A DNA stretch of 64,000 nucleotides from Rahnella bruchi (GCF_003614975.1 NZ_QZWI01000001.1:1070685-1134684); one strand, 5' to 3'; positions 47,940 through 58,011 are shown, numbered from the stretch's first letter. Made by a program: numbers and translations. Notes: generated by a model from the letters alone, not told the origin.

Positions 47940-49697
47940 ATTTTTACCCGAGTAGCCAATTTTTGCCGTAAGGTGCTAGTTCGTGAAGATAAAGTCGTTC
48001 GTGAAGAAAAGGCTGTTCATGACGAAGCCGCGCTTCAAGGAGAACCTAATCGCGAGGAAAATTCCCGTCGTGATCCGTCTCCTGTGGCCGAAGGCAATGT
48101 GAAGGCAAAAAATCCTGAACGTCGTGACTACGAGCAACGCCGCGATAACCGCGGCCGTCGGGATGACAACGCGAACCGGGGCGACCGCCGCAATAATAAC
48201 AACCGCCGCTCCTCTTCCCCTTATCCCCCTCGTGGCGAACGCAGCGATTCGCGTGGCGATCGTAATAACGATCAGCGCAGCGACCGCAATGAGCAGCGCG
48301 CTCCGCGCCCTTCTGTTGAACACGTACAGAAACCGCGTCCGTCATTTGATTACGCCGGTGAAACCCGTGCGATAACCATTATTCCACGCGATGAGCACAA
48401 TATTTCTCGTCGTGATATCAGCGAAAATGCCCTCAAAGTGCTTTACCGTCTGAACAAGTCTGGCTTTGAAGCCTTCCTGGTCGGCGGCGGCGTGCGCGAT
48501 TTGCTGCTGGATAAAAAACCGAAAGATTTCGATATCACCACCAACGCCACGCCTGAACAGGTTCGTAAACTGTTCCGCAACTGCCGTCTGGTCGGTCGCC
48601 GTTTCCGTCTGGCGCACGTTATGTTTGGCCCGGAAATCATCGAAGTCGCCACCTTCCGTGGTCACCACGAACAGCACGAAGAAACTGAAGATAAAAACGT
48701 TTCCCAGCAGGCCGTGAATGGCATGCTGCTGCGCGACAATATCTTCGGCACTATTGAAGACGACGCCCAGCGCCGCGACTTCACCATCAACAGCCTGTAT
48801 TACGGGGTCGCTGACTTTACCGTTCGCGACTACGCCGGCGGTCTGCGTGATCTGGAAAACGGCATCATTCGTCTGATTGGTGATCCGGAAACCCGTTACC
48901 GCGAAGACCCTGTCCGTATGCTGCGCGCCGTACGTTTCGCGGCCAAACTGGACATGAAGATCAGCCCGGAAACTGCCGAGCCGATCCCACGTCTGGCCAC
49001 GCTGTTGCAGGAAATTCCGCCAGCGCGTCTGTTCGAAGAATCCCTGAAGCTTTTGCAGGCCGGTTACGGCTACGAAACTTACAAAAAGCTTTGCGAATAC
49101 CAGCTGTTCCAGCCGTTGTTCCCGCTGATTGCCCGCCAGTTTACTGAGCAAGGTGACAGCCCGATGGAACACATTCTGGTGCAGGTGCTGAAAAACACCG
49201 ATCACCGTCTGCATAACGATCAGCGTGTCAATCCGGCGTTCCTGTTTGCAGCAATGTTGTGGTATCCGGTGATTGAGCATGCTCAGAAACTGGCCCAGGA
49301 AGGCGGTCTGACGTATTACGACGCCTTTGCGCTGGCCATGAACGACGTGCTTGATGAACAATGCCGCACCCTGGCCATTCCGAAACGTATTACTACGCTG
49401 GTTCGTGATATCTGGGCGCTGCAACTGCGTCTGTCACGCCGTCAGGGTAAACGCGCGCACAAGCTGATGGAGCATCCTAAGTTCCGTGCTGCTTACGATT
49501 TGCTGGTACTGCGTGCTGAAGTCGAGCAACACCGTGAACTGCAGAGTCTGGCGCAGTGGTGGGGTGAGTTCCAGGAAGCCACACCGGCTTCGCAGAAAAC
49601 CATGCTGGGTACGCTGGGGGATGATGCCACACCGGCACGCCGCGCGCGTCCGCGCCGTCCGCGTAAACGGGCTCCGCGTAAGGATGGCGGTCAATGA
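47940..49697 (+). CDS. pcnB: Poly(A) polymerase I, AUU start, with Arg/Asp/Asn-rich insert
   Basis: Poly(A) polymerase adds 3' A tails that promote RNA decay. The nucleotidyltransferase core is intact: [12 protein letters not shown] and [16 protein letters not shown] with the catalytic Dx[23 protein letters not shown] and [18 protein letters not shown]. The start is placed on ATT at 47940 because the codons from there read (M)[12 protein letters not shown], the exact N-terminus of E. coli PcnB, which is known to start on AUU; AGGTG precedes it. This gives 585 residues against about 465 in E. coli. The extra length is mostly a low-complexity segment (about 61-123) rich in Arg, Asp and Asn. It overlaps folK by 4 bases. 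Confidence 0.93.
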   Translation: MFTRVANFCRKVLVREDKVVREEKAVHDEAALQGEPNREENSRRDPSPVAEGNVKAKNPERRDYEQRRDNRGRRDDNANRGDRRNNNNRRSSSPYPPRGERSDSRGDRNNDQRSDRNEQRAPRPSVEHVQKPRPSFDYAGETRAITIIPRDEHNISRRDISENALKVLYRLNKSGFEAFLVGGGVRDLLLDKKPKDFDITTNATPEQVRKLFRNCRLVGRRFRLAHVMFGPEIIEVATFRGHHEQHEETEDKNVSQQAVNGMLLRDNIFGTIEDDAQRRDFTINSLYYGVADFTVRDYAGGLRDLENGIIRLIGDPETRYREDPVRMLRAVRFAAKLDMKISPETAEPIPRLATLLQEIPPARLFEESLKLLQAGYGYETYKKLCEYQLFQPLFPLIARQFTEQGDSPMEHILVQVLKNTDHRLHNDQRVNPAFLFAAMLWYPVIEHAQKLAQEGGLTYYDAFALAMNDVLDEQCRTLAIPKRITTLVRDIWALQLRLSRRQGKRAHKLMEHPKFRAAYDLLVLRAEVEQHRELQSLAQWWGEFQEATPASQKTMLGTLGDDATPARRARPRRPRKRAPRKDGGQ

Positions 49698-50173
49698 TCC
49701 GCGTTTACCTGGCTCTGGGCAGTAATCTTGCCCGTCCTCTTGACCAGGTAAATTGCGCGCTGGAGGCGCTGGCACATCTGCCGCGCACCCGCTTTGTGGC
49801 CGCATCCCCGTTTTACCGCAGTAAACCGCTGGGGCCGCAGGATCAACCTGATTATCTGAATGCTGTGGTGGCGTTAGACACGCTGCTGCCGCCGGAAGAG
49901 TTGCTCGATTGCACCCAAGGGATCGAGCAGAATCAGGGACGCGTTCGCAAAGCCGAACGCTGGGGACCGCGGACGTTAGATCTCGATATGCTGATTTATG
50001 GCGATCAGGTGATCAACACCGAGCGTCTGACCGTGCCGCACTACGACATGAAAAACCGTGAGTTTATGCTGTATCCGCTGGCCGATCTGGCGCCGGATCT
50101 GGTGTTCCCGGATGGCGAAACGCTGCAAAGCCTGCTCGCACGCGTTCCGCTTAACGGCCTGACGAAATGGTAA
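49694..50173 (+). CDS. folK: 6-hydroxymethyl-7,8-dihydropterin pyrophosphokinase
   Basis: The 159-residue enzyme transfers pyrophosphate from ATP to hydroxymethyl-dihydropterin in folate synthesis. Landmarks are [15 protein letters not shown] at the N-terminus, [42 protein letters not shown] (the family signature with the two Mg-binding aspartates) and [18 protein letters not shown]. Its ATG overlaps the pcnB stop (ATGA). In E. coli panB comes soon after; here a two-component system lies between, on the other strand. Confidence 0.96.
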   Translation: MIRVYLALGSNLARPLDQVNCALEALAHLPRTRFVAASPFYRSKPLGPQDQPDYLNAVVALDTLLPPEELLDCTQGIEQNQGRVRKAERWGPRTLDLDMLIYGDQVINTERLTVPHYDMKNREFMLYPLADLAPDLVFPDGETLQSLLARVPLNGLTKW

Positions 50174-50178
50174 GCCGC

Positions 50179-51546
50179 TCAGCGACTTACCCGCACTTCC
50201 AGCCCACCCTCTGCTCTGTTCCTGTAAACCACTCTCAGCTGATGTAACTGCGCGATCCTCTGCACGATCGAAATCCCCAGACCGCTGCCGGTTTGCTCCT
50301 GTCCCGGTGGCCGGTAAAAGCGCTCGCCGAGCCTTGTCAGATGTTCATCGCTGATCCCCGGCCCCTGATCTTCAACCGTAATACCCCATGGTTCCAGTCG
50401 CACCGTCACGCAGGTTCCGGCGGGTGAATAGCGGATGGCATTATCGAGCAGATTTCGCACCATCAGTGAAAGCAACAGCGACTGACCGCGCATTTCAGGC
50501 GGCTTGCCCTGCGCCTCGAAACGTAATTCGATACCTTTACCGTGTGCGCGATAATCCTGTTCAGCCAGACATTGAGCGACCAGCGAAGTCCAGTCGATGC
50601 GTTCCAGCTCTTCCGGCGCGGAAAAGCTCTCCAGCCTCGAAAGCGTCAGTAACTGATCTACCAGGCGCGTGGCGCGATCGATACTGGTGGTCAGATTTTC
50701 CAGCGCATGTTCACGCATCTCGCTGTCATCGCCGGAAAGCTGCACCACTTCGGTTTGCACCCGCAGCGCCGCCAGCGGACTGCGCAGTTCATGTGCCGCG
50801 TCAGAGGTAAACCGGCGTTCGCGTATCAGCATCTCACCGGTACGGGCAAACAGGGAATTGAGCGCATTGGCCAGCGGCAGCACTTCGCCGGGCAGCGAGT
50901 CCGTCACAATCGGCGTAGCATCTTCCGGCGAACGCTGACGCAGCCCTTGTGCTACGCGCCGCAGTGGGCGCAGTTCCAGCGTGACCATCACAATCAGCGC
51001 CAGCAATAACACCGGCAGCGAGGCCAGCCACGGCGTCAGCTGTCCGCTGACCAGACTCCACGCCATGTCATTGCGGTAATCATATTCCTGCCCGACCGCT
51101 ACGCGATATTGTCCGTCCGGCGACGTCAGCCAGACCATCCGCCAGGTATCACTGTCCCCTTTCAGCTCCACGTCGTTAAAGCCCTGCGTGTCACCATCAA
51201 AGCGGATGCGCTTGCCGTTCTCGCCATCATTAAGCAGCATCTGCCCGTGAACATTAAAAATGGCAAACGTCAGCGCATCGTCATCGGTATGACCACGCGA
51301 CCCTTTGCGCACCATTTTTTTGGTGTCCGGCAGCTCGGCATCCTTTGAGAGATTCAGGCGATCGCCCAACCCTGTCGCGGCAAGGCGCTTAGCGAAAAGC
51401 ATTTGCTGGGTATCGAAAACTTCATTGATATGTTTGCGGGTCTGATGCCACGCCACGCCGCTGGCAATCAGCCAGGTCAGCAGCGCCAGTACCGAGAAAA
51501 GCAGGATCAGGCGCAGGCGCAGACTGAGGTTTTTCAGTTTCTTCAC
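50179..51546 (-). CDS. qseC: QseC-like sensor histidine kinase
   Basis: The 455-residue membrane kinase has two helices (about 9-29 and 165-185) flanking a periplasmic sensor with [20 protein letters not shown], a segment closely matching E. coli QseC. The HAMP-like linker ([15 protein letters not shown]) is followed by the H-box [19 protein letters not shown] and the ATPase boxes ([32 protein letters not shown]). It starts with GTG, overlapping the stop of the regulator gene (GTGA). QseC of E. coli responds to autoinducer-3 and adrenergic signals; ligands here are unknown, so the symbol marks sequence likeness. Confidence 0.85.
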   Translation of the reverse strand: MKKLKNLSLRLRLILLFSVLALLTWLIASGVAWHQTRKHINEVFDTQQMLFAKRLAATGLGDRLNLSKDAELPDTKKMVRKGSRGHTDDDALTFAIFNVHGQMLLNDGENGKRIRFDGDTQGFNDVELKGDSDTWRMVWLTSPDGQYRVAVGQEYDYRNDMAWSLVSGQLTPWLASLPVLLLALIVMVTLELRPLRRVAQGLRQRSPEDATPIVTDSLPGEVLPLANALNSLFARTGEMLIRERRFTSDAAHELRSPLAALRVQTEVVQLSGDDSEMREHALENLTTSIDRATRLVDQLLTLSRLESFSAPEELERIDWTSLVAQCLAEQDYRAHGKGIELRFEAQGKPPEMRGQSLLLSLMVRNLLDNAIRYSPAGTCVTVRLEPWGITVEDQGPGISDEHLTRLGERFYRPPGQEQTGSGLGISIVQRIAQLHQLRVVYRNRAEGGLEVRVSR

Positions 51547-52220
51547 CCTGGCTCTCCTGAAGGTGCGTCCCCCAGCGTATATCCCACGCCATGCACCGTT
51601 CGGATAAAACCTTTGCCGAGTTTGCTGCGCAGATGGTGAATATGCACTTCCACTGCATTGCTGCTGACGTCGTCGTCCCAGCTGTAGAGTTTTTCCTGAA
51701 TAAGCGTTCTCGCCAGTACACGGCCTTTGTTGTTGAGGAGTAACTCCAGCACCGCCACTTCACGCGGGGTGAGCGTTACCGCTTCCCCGTTGAGAGTGAC
51801 GCTGCGGGCTGCGGGATCAAACTCGACCGCACCATGCATCACTTTGGGCGTTACCACGCCATGACGGCGGCGGATCAGCGCCTGCAAACGCGCTGCGACT
51901 TCCACCAGCGCAAAAGGCTTACACAGATAATCATCGGCGCCGGCCTGAAGCCCGCCGACCCGCTGCTCGAGCGCATCACGGGCGGTGAGGATCAACACCG
52001 GCGTGTCGCGTCCGGCCTTGCGCCATTCGCGCAACAGATCCATCCCGTCCATGCCCGGCAGGCTCAAGTCGAGGATCACCGCATCATAAGGCGCGCTGTC
52101 GAGCGCCGCTTTGCCGGTCACGCCGTCGGTAAACCAGTCGAGCGTAAAGCCTAATTTTGTCAGCCCGGCTTTGATGCCGTCGCCAATCATCTTGTCGTCT
52201 TCAACTAATAGAATTCGCAT
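51543..52220 (-). CDS. qseB: QseB-like response regulator (OmpR family)
   Basis: The 225-residue regulator has a receiver domain ([20 protein letters not shown], phospho-acceptor Asp in [12 protein letters not shown], Lys in LCKPFAL) and a winged-helix DNA-binding domain ([48 protein letters not shown]). It resembles QseB more than PmrA by overall wording. The start at 52220 begins exactly like E. coli QseB; the frame is open 21 bases further. A direct-repeat box (YTTAAK type) upstream suggests autoregulation. It is in an operon with the kinase gene. Confidence 0.87.
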   Translation of the reverse strand: MRILLVEDDKMIGDGIKAGLTKLGFTLDWFTDGVTGKAALDSAPYDAVILDLSLPGMDGMDLLREWRKAGRDTPVLILTARDALEQRVGGLQAGADDYLCKPFALVEVAARLQALIRRRHGVVTPKVMHGAVEFDPAARSVTLNGEAVTLTPREVAVLELLLNNKGRVLARTLIQEKLYSWDDDVSSNAVEVHIHHLRSKLGKGFIRTVHGVGYTLGDAPSGEPG

Positions 52221-52255
52221 GGTTCCCTCCGTTTTTGCCATTATAGCCGACGCTT

Positions 52256-52272
52256 CTTAATCACTTCTTAAG
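52256..52272. promoter_or_regulatory. PmrA/QseB-type direct-repeat box
   Basis: CTTAAT-CACTT-CTTAAG matches the YTTAAK-N5-YTTAAK half-site spacing known for PmrA, a close relative of QseB. It lies 36 bases from the regulator start and about 107 bases from the divergent panB gene, so autoregulation of the two-component operon is the simplest reading. Confidence 0.65.
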
Positions 52273-52378
52273 AGCGGGATCAACGTCTCTGAGATTGATC
52301 GTGCTGTCTGACTTTCCACTCATACAGTAGAATACCGGCATCATATTCATCCGATGAATTATTCAAAGGAACGTGTTC

Positions 52379-53173
52379 ATGAAACCAACAACGCTGAGCC
52401 AGCTTCGCCAATGGAAGCAGGAAAAACATAAATTTGCGACCATTACCGCGTATGACGCCAGTTTCGCGCAGCTGTTTGCTGAGCAGGGTATCAGCGTGAT
52501 GCTGATCGGCGACTCACTGGGCATGGTCGTTCAGGGCCAGGATTCCACGCTGCCGGTGACGGTCGACGAGATTGCTTACCACACCCGCTGCGTTCGCCGT
52601 GGCGCGCCTCACGCGTTATTGCTGGCTGACCTGCCGTTTATGAGTTACGCCACGCCTGAGCAAGCGTTTGAAAGCGCCGCCGTGCTGATGCGTGCAGGCG
52701 GCAACATGGTCAAACTCGAAGGCGGAAGCTGGCTGTGTGATACGGTCAGAATGCTGACCGAGCGCGCCGTGCCGGTTTGCGGCCATCTGGGGCTGACGCC
52801 GCAGTCGGTGAATATTTTCGGCGGTTATAAAGTTCAGGGCCGCGATGAAGTCGCTGCCAATCAGCTGATCAAAGATGCGATGATGCTCGAAGAAGCCGGT
52901 GCGCAACTGCTGGTGCTGGAATGTGTGCCGGTCGATCTCGCCCGCCGCGTGACAGAAGAACTGAGCATTCCGGTTATCGGCATTGGCGCAGGAAATGTCA
53001 CCGACGGTCAGATTCTGGTGATGCACGACGCCTTCGGCATCACCGGCGGCCATACACCAAAATTCGCCAAAGACTTCCTCAGCGAAGCGGGTGATATTCG
53101 TGCCGCAGTGCGTTTGTATGTCGATCAGGTCGCGCAAGGCGTGTATCCGGGCGAAGAACATTCCTTTAAATAA
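52379..53173 (+). CDS. panB: 3-methyl-2-oxobutanoate hydroxymethyltransferase
   Basis: The 264-residue enzyme adds a hydroxymethyl group from methylene-tetrahydrofolate to 2-oxoisovalerate, the first step of pantothenate synthesis. [22 protein letters not shown] carries the Mg-binding Asp, [13 protein letters not shown] [10 protein letters not shown] follows, and [20 protein letters not shown] is the family signature near the C-terminus. The start at 52379 (MKPTTLSQ) matches E. coli and has AAAGGA 8 bases upstream. Forms an operon with panC (14-base gap). Confidence 0.96.
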   Translation: MKPTTLSQLRQWKQEKHKFATITAYDASFAQLFAEQGISVMLIGDSLGMVVQGQDSTLPVTVDEIAYHTRCVRRGAPHALLLADLPFMSYATPEQAFESAAVLMRAGGNMVKLEGGSWLCDTVRMLTERAVPVCGHLGLTPQSVNIFGGYKVQGRDEVAANQLIKDAMMLEEAGAQLLVLECVPVDLARRVTEELSIPVIGIGAGNVTDGQILVMHDAFGITGGHTPKFAKDFLSEAGDIRAAVRLYVDQVAQGVYPGEEHSFK

Positions 53174-53187
53174 GCGGGAGAAGGCTG

Positions 53188-54042
53188 GTGTTGATAATTG
53201 ACAGCGTGGCGCTGCTGCGTCGCGAAATCCGTGATTTTCGCAAGAATAACCAACGTATCGCGCTGGTACCTACTATGGGCAACCTGCACGAAGGCCATAT
53301 GACGCTGGTGGAAGAAGCCAAAGCGCGTGGCGATGTGGTCGTGGTGAGTATTTTCGTCAACCCGATGCAGTTTGAGCGTTCGGATGACCTCGAGCGTTAC
53401 CCGCGCACGTTGCAGGAAGACTGCGAAAAGCTGAACAAACGGGGCGTGGATCTGGTCTTCGCTCCGTCACCGGCTGAAGTATATCCGAAAGGTTTGGCGA
53501 CGCAGACGCAGGTCGATGTGCCGGTGATTTCCACCATTCTGGAAGGCGCGAGCCGTCCTGGGCATTTTCGTGGCGTCTCCACCATCGTCAGCAAACTGTT
53601 CAATCTGGTTCAGCCACAGGTTGCGTGTTTCGGGCAAAAAGACTTCCAGCAACTGGCGCTGCTGCGCACGATGGTGGAAGACATGGGGTATGACATTGAG
53701 ATTGTCGGCGTGCCGATTGTGCGTGCCAAAGACGGTCTGGCGCTCAGTTCCCGAAACGGATATCTGACTGCTGATGAACGTAAACTTGCGCCTCAGCTGA
53801 ACAAAATCATGAACGCGCTGGCGGAGCGTCTGAGTCAGGGCGAGCGCCATACCGATGAGATGTTACAGGAAACCGCGCAGCAGCTTCGCGAAGCGGGATT
53901 CACACCGGACGAACTGTTTATTCGCGATGCAAAAACCTTGCAGGAATTGTCCGTCGACAGCACGTCAGCGGTGATCCTGATGGCGGCATGGCTGGGTAAA
54001 GCGCGACTGATTGATAATCAGGAGGTTGATCTGACGCAGTAG
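53188..54042 (+). CDS. panC: Pantothenate synthetase (pantoate-beta-alanine ligase)
   Basis: The 284-residue enzyme joins pantoate and beta-alanine using ATP. The adenylate-forming HIGH-like motif is in [15 protein letters not shown], with [35 protein letters not shown] and the KMSKS-like ALSSRNGYL. The start is GTG at 53188, which gives [10 protein letters not shown], the N-terminus expected from E. coli; GAGAAGG precedes it. It follows panB by 14 bases and uses the beta-alanine made by PanD, whose gene is about 107 bases downstream. Confidence 0.96.
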   Translation: MLIIDSVALLRREIRDFRKNNQRIALVPTMGNLHEGHMTLVEEAKARGDVVVVSIFVNPMQFERSDDLERYPRTLQEDCEKLNKRGVDLVFAPSPAEVYPKGLATQTQVDVPVISTILEGASRPGHFRGVSTIVSKLFNLVQPQVACFGQKDFQQLALLRTMVEDMGYDIEIVGVPIVRAKDGLALSSRNGYLTADERKLAPQLNKIMNALAERLSQGERHTDEMLQETAQQLREAGFTPDELFIRDAKTLQELSVDSTSAVILMAAWLGKARLIDNQEVDLTQ

Positions 54043-54149
54043 ACAGCGCAGGTCAAATGGGCAACTATGTTGGCCGCCGGAAATCCAGGATTTTTAGTCA
54101 TTCCGACCGGCGAGCCCCCAGACTTTTTACGCACGAAGGGTCACACGCA

Positions 54150-54530
54150 ATGGTACGTACAATGCTGCAAGGCAAACTGCACCGGGTTCACGTCACTCAG
54201 GCAGATTTGCACTACGAAGGTTCCTGCGCCATCGATCAGGATTTTCTCGATGCCTCAGGTATTCTTGAATACGAAGCGATTGATATTTATAACGTTGATA
54301 ACGGTCAGCGTTTCTCGACTTACGCCATCGCGGCAGAACGCGGTTCGCGGATTATTTCGGTCAACGGTGCGGCTGCGCGCTGTGCCTGTGTCGGCGATCT
54401 GCTGATCATCTGTTCTTACGTGCAGATGTCAGATGAACAGGCCCGCCAGCATAAACCGAAAGTGGCCTATTTCGAAGGTGAAAACCAGCTGAAACGCACC
54501 GCGAAAGCCGTGCCGGTTCAGGTGGCCTGA
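54150..54530 (+). CDS. panD: Aspartate 1-decarboxylase (pyruvoyl enzyme)
   Basis: The 126-residue proenzyme starts [20 protein letters not shown]. It cuts itself between Gly24 and Ser25 in YEGSCAID to form the pyruvoyl cofactor that decarboxylates aspartate to beta-alanine. Arg54-type catalytic residues lie in [13 protein letters not shown], and [17 protein letters not shown] follows. The start at 54150 is chosen from the conserved N-terminus; an upstream open frame from 54057 does not resemble the family. In E. coli another gene separates panC and panD; here they are direct neighbours. Confidence 0.96.
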   Translation: MVRTMLQGKLHRVHVTQADLHYEGSCAIDQDFLDASGILEYEAIDIYNVDNGQRFSTYAIAAERGSRIISVNGAAARCACVGDLLIICSYVQMSDEQARQHKPKVAYFEGENQLKRTAKAVPVQVA

Positions 54531-54534
54531 TAAA

Positions 54535-54559
54535 AGCCTCCCCCGAAAAGGGGGAGGCT
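54535..54559. repeat. Hairpin after panD
   Basis: AGCCTCCCCC and GGGGGAGGCT form a perfect 10-base-pair stem around GAAAA. It lacks a T-run after it, so it may be a processing or stability element more than a terminator. Confidence 0.6.
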
Positions 54560-54618
54560 GGGAGGGAGTTTAGCAGATAACTTCAGATTCAGATGCGGTC
54601 ACTCATACCCCACCCCAA

Positions 54619-54644
54619 CCCTCCCCTTCGCAGGGGAGGGAGCA
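54619..54644. repeat. GC-rich intergenic palindrome, copy 1
   Basis: CCCTCCCC and GGGGAGGG flank TTCGCA, followed by AGCA. Its core 25 bases (from 54620) are identical to the element at 59010-59034 and similar to one at 33058-33084. It lies between the convergent genes panD and yadH. Confidence 0.75.
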
Positions 54645-54652
54645 CAGAAAAA

Positions 54653-55423
54653 TCAACTTCTCAGGCCGCGACCGCGTTCAATTAAGTACCACGCCAGCAA
54701 GTAAAACACCGCAATAAATGCCACCAGCACGCTCATCGTAAACACCAACGGCACGTCAGAAATCCCCAGGAAGCCGTAGCGGAAACCGCTGATCATGTAG
54801 ACGATCGGGTTCAGCTTGGAGACAGCCTGCCAGATTGGCGGCAGCAGCGACAGCGAGTAGAACACGCCGCCGAGATAGGTCAGCGGAGTCAGAACGAAGG
54901 TCGGGATCAGGCTGATGTCATCGAAGGTTGTGGCAAACACCGCATTCAGCAGGCCGCCCAGCGAGAACAGGATCGCCGTCAGCAACAAGGTCAGCGCAAT
55001 GATCAGCCACGAATGGATCACCAGCGGCACGAAGAACAGTGAGATCGCCGTGACCAGGATCCCCACGCAGATCCCGCGTGCCACGCCGCCGCCGACATAA
55101 CCGGCGATCACTACATGCGTTGGCACCGGCGCGACCAGCAGTTCTTCGATGTTGCGCTGGAATTTAGCGCTGAAGAACGACGACGCCACGTTGGCGTAGG
55201 AGTTCGTGATCACCGCCATCATGATCAGGCCCGGCACGATAAACTGCATGTAAGTAAAGCCATGCATGCTGCCGATTTGCGAACCGATGAGGTTACCGAA
55301 AATGATGAAATACAAGGTCATGGTGATGACCGGCGGAACCAGCGTTTGGATCCAGATCCGGCCAAAACGGTTGATCTCTTTCAGCCAGATACTTTTGAGT
55401 GCCACCCAGTACAATTGCGACAT
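54653..55423 (-). CDS. yadH: ABC-2 type exporter permease
   Basis: The 256-residue inner-membrane protein has six hydrophobic helices in the ABC-2 pattern, with the signature FGNLIGSQIGSMHGFTYMQFIVPG after helix 1 and PLTYLGGVFYSLSLLPPIWQ before the last helix. Length equals E. coli YadH. The start overlaps the stop of the ATPase gene by one base (TAATG), so the two form one exporter. The substrate is unknown. Confidence 0.92.
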   Translation of the reverse strand: MSQLYWVALKSIWLKEINRFGRIWIQTLVPPVITMTLYFIIFGNLIGSQIGSMHGFTYMQFIVPGLIMMAVITNSYANVASSFFSAKFQRNIEELLVAPVPTHVVIAGYVGGGVARGICVGILVTAISLFFVPLVIHSWLIIALTLLLTAILFSLGGLLNAVFATTFDDISLIPTFVLTPLTYLGGVFYSLSLLPPIWQAVSKLNPIVYMISGFRYGFLGISDVPLVFTMSVLVAFIAVFYLLAWYLIERGRGLRS

Positions 55424-56346
55424 TATTTCTTTTCCTCACTGCCGTTCACCAGCGTGACAAACAGCTCTTCCAGACGGTTCGCTTTGTTACGCATACTCAA
55501 TACCTGCACACCCTGCTTGCTCAACTGACTGAACAGGGAATTCAGCCCCTGCTCACGCATCACTTCTACTTCCAGCGTTGAAGTATCAGTCAGATGACTG
55601 CGGTAGCCTTCCAGCACCGGCAGCGGGCTTTTAGCACCTAAATCCAGAATGAAGGTTTCGGATTTCAGCTTCGACAGCAGCTCTTTCATGCTGGTGTTTT
55701 CCACCAGCTGGCCGCCCTGAATAATGCCGATGTTACGGCACAGCATTTCCGCTTCTTCCAGATAGTGCGTGGTCAGAATAATAGTGGTGCCCTGCGCGTT
55801 CAGCTCTTTCAGGAAGCCCCACATAGAGCGGCGTAATTCAATATCCACGCCTGCGGTTGGCTCATCAAGGATCAGCAGTTTTGGCTCATGCATCAACGCA
55901 CGGGCGATCATCAGACGGCGCTTCATCCCGCCGGACAGCATGCGGGAACGCTCGTTGCGTTTGCCCCACAAGTCCAGCTGCGTCAGATATTTTTCCGCAC
56001 GTTGCAGCGCCAGCGGACGCGGCACGCCGTAATAACCGGCCTGATTCACCACTACCTGCATGACGGTTTCAAACGGGTTGAAGTTGAATTCCTGCGGCAC
56101 CAGACCTAACTGGCGTTTAGCGTTAACGATATCTTTATCGATGTCGTAACCGAACACCCGCACCTTGCCGGCAGTTTTGTTGACCAGTGAACTGATGATA
56201 CCAATGGTGGTGGATTTACCCGCACCGTTTGGCCCAAGCAGGGCATAAAAATCGCCAGCTTCGACGCGCAGATCGATTCCACGCAAAGCCTGTACACCAC
56301 CGGCGTAAGTTTTGGTTAACTTTTCCAGTTCCAATGCATAATTCAT
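55423..56346 (-). CDS. yadG: ABC exporter ATP-binding protein
   Basis: The 307-residue ATPase partner of YadH. It has Walker A GPNGAGKST, Q-loop LVPQEFNFNPFE, ABC signature MLSGGMKRRLMIARAL, Walker B LLILDEPTAGVD and the switch His in ILTTHYLEEAE. The C-terminal about 80 residues form the extra domain of the CcmA/NodI-like drug exporter ATPases. Length and neighbours (can upstream, divergent) are as in E. coli. What is exported is not known. Confidence 0.93.
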   Translation of the reverse strand: MNYALELEKLTKTYAGGVQALRGIDLRVEAGDFYALLGPNGAGKSTTIGIISSLVNKTAGKVRVFGYDIDKDIVNAKRQLGLVPQEFNFNPFETVMQVVVNQAGYYGVPRPLALQRAEKYLTQLDLWGKRNERSRMLSGGMKRRLMIARALMHEPKLLILDEPTAGVDIELRRSMWGFLKELNAQGTTIILTTHYLEEAEMLCRNIGIIQGGQLVENTSMKELLSKLKSETFILDLGAKSPLPVLEGYRSHLTDTSTLEVEVMREQGLNSLFSQLSKQGVQVLSMRNKANRLEELFVTLVNGSEEKK

Positions 56347-56479
56347 AAAGGGAGCGTACCTTCTTGTGAAAACCCTGTTGTAGGAATGAGTAAGTGGAGA
56401 TGCCGAATCAGTTTGAAAAGTCGGGACATTGCCCTATATTACCCCATCGCAGTCAGCTCGTTACAGGCTATTAACCTCC

Positions 56480-57136
56480 ATGAATGACATAGAAAGACTC
56501 ATCAGTAACAATGCAGCCTGGTCTAAAACCATGATTGACGAAGATCCTGGTTTCTTTGAGCGCCTCTCCGAATCTCAAAAACCCCGTTTCCTGTGGATTG
56601 GCTGTTCCGATAGCCGTGTCCCTGCCGAGCGCCTGACAGGCCTGGAGCCGGGCGAGCTTTTCGTTCACCGTAACGTCGCCAATCAGGTGATCCACACCGA
56701 CCTTAACTGCCTGTCCGTTGTGCAATATGCTATCGACGTGCTGGAAGTCGAACACGTGATTATCTGCGGTCACTACGGCTGTGGCGGTGTGCAGGCGGCG
56801 GTTGAAAATCCTGAACTGGGTTTGATTAATAACTGGTTGTTGCATATCCGTGACATCTGGTACAAACACAGCTCCCTCTTAGGTGAACTGTCGCCAGAAA
56901 AACGTCTCGATAAATTGTGCGAACTGAATGTGGTTGAACAAGTCTACAACCTTGGCCATTCCACCGTGATGCAATCGGCCTGGAAACGCGGCCAGAAAGT
57001 CACGCTGCACGGCTGGGTTTACGGCATTCAGGATGGTCGTCTGCGTAACCTCGAAGTTGACGCCACCAGCCGTGAAACGCTGGAACAGCGCTACCGTCAG
57101 GGTGTTTCCGCCCTGCTAAACGGTGACCCGCAGTAA
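56480..57136 (+). CDS. can: Beta-class carbonic anhydrase
   Basis: The 218-residue enzyme interconverts CO2 and bicarbonate and is essential in air for supplying bicarbonate to carboxylases. The zinc and effector residues are seen in [12 protein letters not shown] (Cys and the Asp-Arg dyad) and [16 protein letters not shown] (His, Cys). The start at 56480 ([11 protein letters not shown]) matches E. coli; the frame is open 51 bases further but there is no family likeness there. Its terminator has been used as an insertion site by a P2-like phage. Confidence 0.96.
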   Translation: MNDIERLISNNAAWSKTMIDEDPGFFERLSESQKPRFLWIGCSDSRVPAERLTGLEPGELFVHRNVANQVIHTDLNCLSVVQYAIDVLEVEHVIICGHYGCGGVQAAVENPELGLINNWLLHIRDIWYKHSSLLGELSPEKRLDKLCELNVVEQVYNLGHSTVMQSAWKRGQKVTLHGWVYGIQDGRLRNLEVDATSRETLEQRYRQGVSALLNGDPQ

Positions 57137-57170
57137 CAAGCCGCCCTACTTTACAGAATTTAAAAAAACA

Positions 57171-57196
57171 AAAGGCACAAAAATGTGCCTTTTTTA
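57171..57196 (+). terminator. can terminator serving as attL
   Basis: AAAGGCACA and TGTGCCTTT form a 9-base-pair stem with an AAAA loop and a following T-run, 35 bases after the can stop. The same 26 bases recur at 58956-58981, so this terminator was the phage attachment site. Confidence 0.85.
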
Positions 57197-57284
57197 CCAT
57201 TTATTTTTCCTGCACTTACAACGCGATCACTATAAATCAATGAGTTATAAATGCTGTAAGCAGCAGTAAGCCCTATAAAGATGC

Positions 57285-57833
57285 TTAGGTGTGGACACTA
57301 TGTGGACACTCCAGCCCCGCTTTCCCCCTCAATGGATTGAAGGAAATTGCGTCCTGCAGGAAGTCCGGAGCGAAGTGAGCATAGACCATTGTCTGGTTGA
57401 TATTCGCGTGTCCGAGAATTCTTTGTAGGGTGATTATGTTCCCGCCGTTCATCATGAAATGTGTAGCAAACGTATGTCGCAGCACATGCAATGATTGCCC
57501 CTTCGGTAAGTCTGGCTTCACCGATTTCAATAGCAGCCGGAAGGTCAAATAATCGGCATCAGGAAAAAGTAATCCAGACTTCTGATTTTTGACTGCCTTA
57601 CATACCTCGTCTGAGATCGGGACTGTTCTGGGTTTGCCGTTTTTGGTATTGAGAAAAGTCACTCGGTTATTAATGACATTCTCAGCCTTCAAACTGCTTA
57701 TTTCTCCCCATCGGCCTCCTGTACTCAGACTCAGGATCGCAATCCTCTTATTGTCCCCTTCCAAAACAGACAGCAACTTCTCGATTTCATCAGCAGACAT
57801 AAAAGTCATGGATGATAGCTGCCCTTTTAACAA
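57285..57833 (-). pseudogene. P2-type tyrosine integrase, N-terminally truncated
   Basis: The 182 residues correspond to roughly the last half of P2 Int (about 337 residues). All catalytic positions remain: Arg41 in STGGRWGEISSL, His116 and Arg119 in HVLRHTFATHF, His142 in LGHANI and the Tyr151 nucleophile in VYAHFAP. The DNA-binding arm and core-binding domains are missing; upstream the frame reaches a stop at the junction with gene D. The apparent start is TTG. The fragment cannot by itself be a working integrase. Confidence 0.85.
57290..57310. repeat. Tandem TGTGGACACT motifs, putative integrase arm sites
   Basis: TGTGGACACT occurs at 57290-57299 and 57301-57310, overlapping the end of int; a third near-copy (CGTGGACACT) lies at 58902-58911, near the right repeat. 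Paired direct repeats close to att cores are typical of arm-type integrase sites. Confidence 0.5.
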
Positions 57834-57988
57834 CGTTATCTGGTTTTAAATCCGTGATCGACGCGCAGCCGTGGATTATCAGCAAGGTGACACACAGCCT
57901 CGGCAGCAGTGGATTTGTGACCACGTTGAATCTGGAGGTATTGTTGTTGGATGTGAGTTATCAGGCGACGGAGGATGATGGCTCCTAA
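57830..57988 (+). pseudogene. C-terminal fragment of P2-like late control/tail protein D
   Basis: In the frame ending at TAA 57986-57988 the sequence reads TLSGFKSVIDAQPWIISKVT then HSLGSSGFVTTLNLEV, the C-terminal signature of phage P2 gene D-type proteins (SGFKxxIDxxPWxIxxVxHxLxxxGFxTxLxLE). About 50 of roughly 390 codons remain and there is no start codon. The fragment fixes the right-hand breakpoint of the prophage deletion. Confidence 0.78.
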
Positions 57989-58011
57989 ACAACTTTGGGA
58001 ATACAGCAATA

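Noticed and set aside
48342..49424. A 360-codon open frame on the minus strand opposite pcnB
   Set aside because: It mirrors the conserved catalytic region of pcnB and shows no domain or start signal of its own.
54057..54149. An N-terminal extension of panD
   Set aside because: PanD is always about 126 residues and begins at MVRTMLQGK; the extra 31 codons are not conserved and the GAAGGG site fits the internal ATG at 54150.
57285..57833. A functional short integrase
   Set aside because: Although the catalytic residues are complete, the DNA-binding N-terminal half is missing and an in-frame stop lies directly upstream, at the junction with the gene D fragment.
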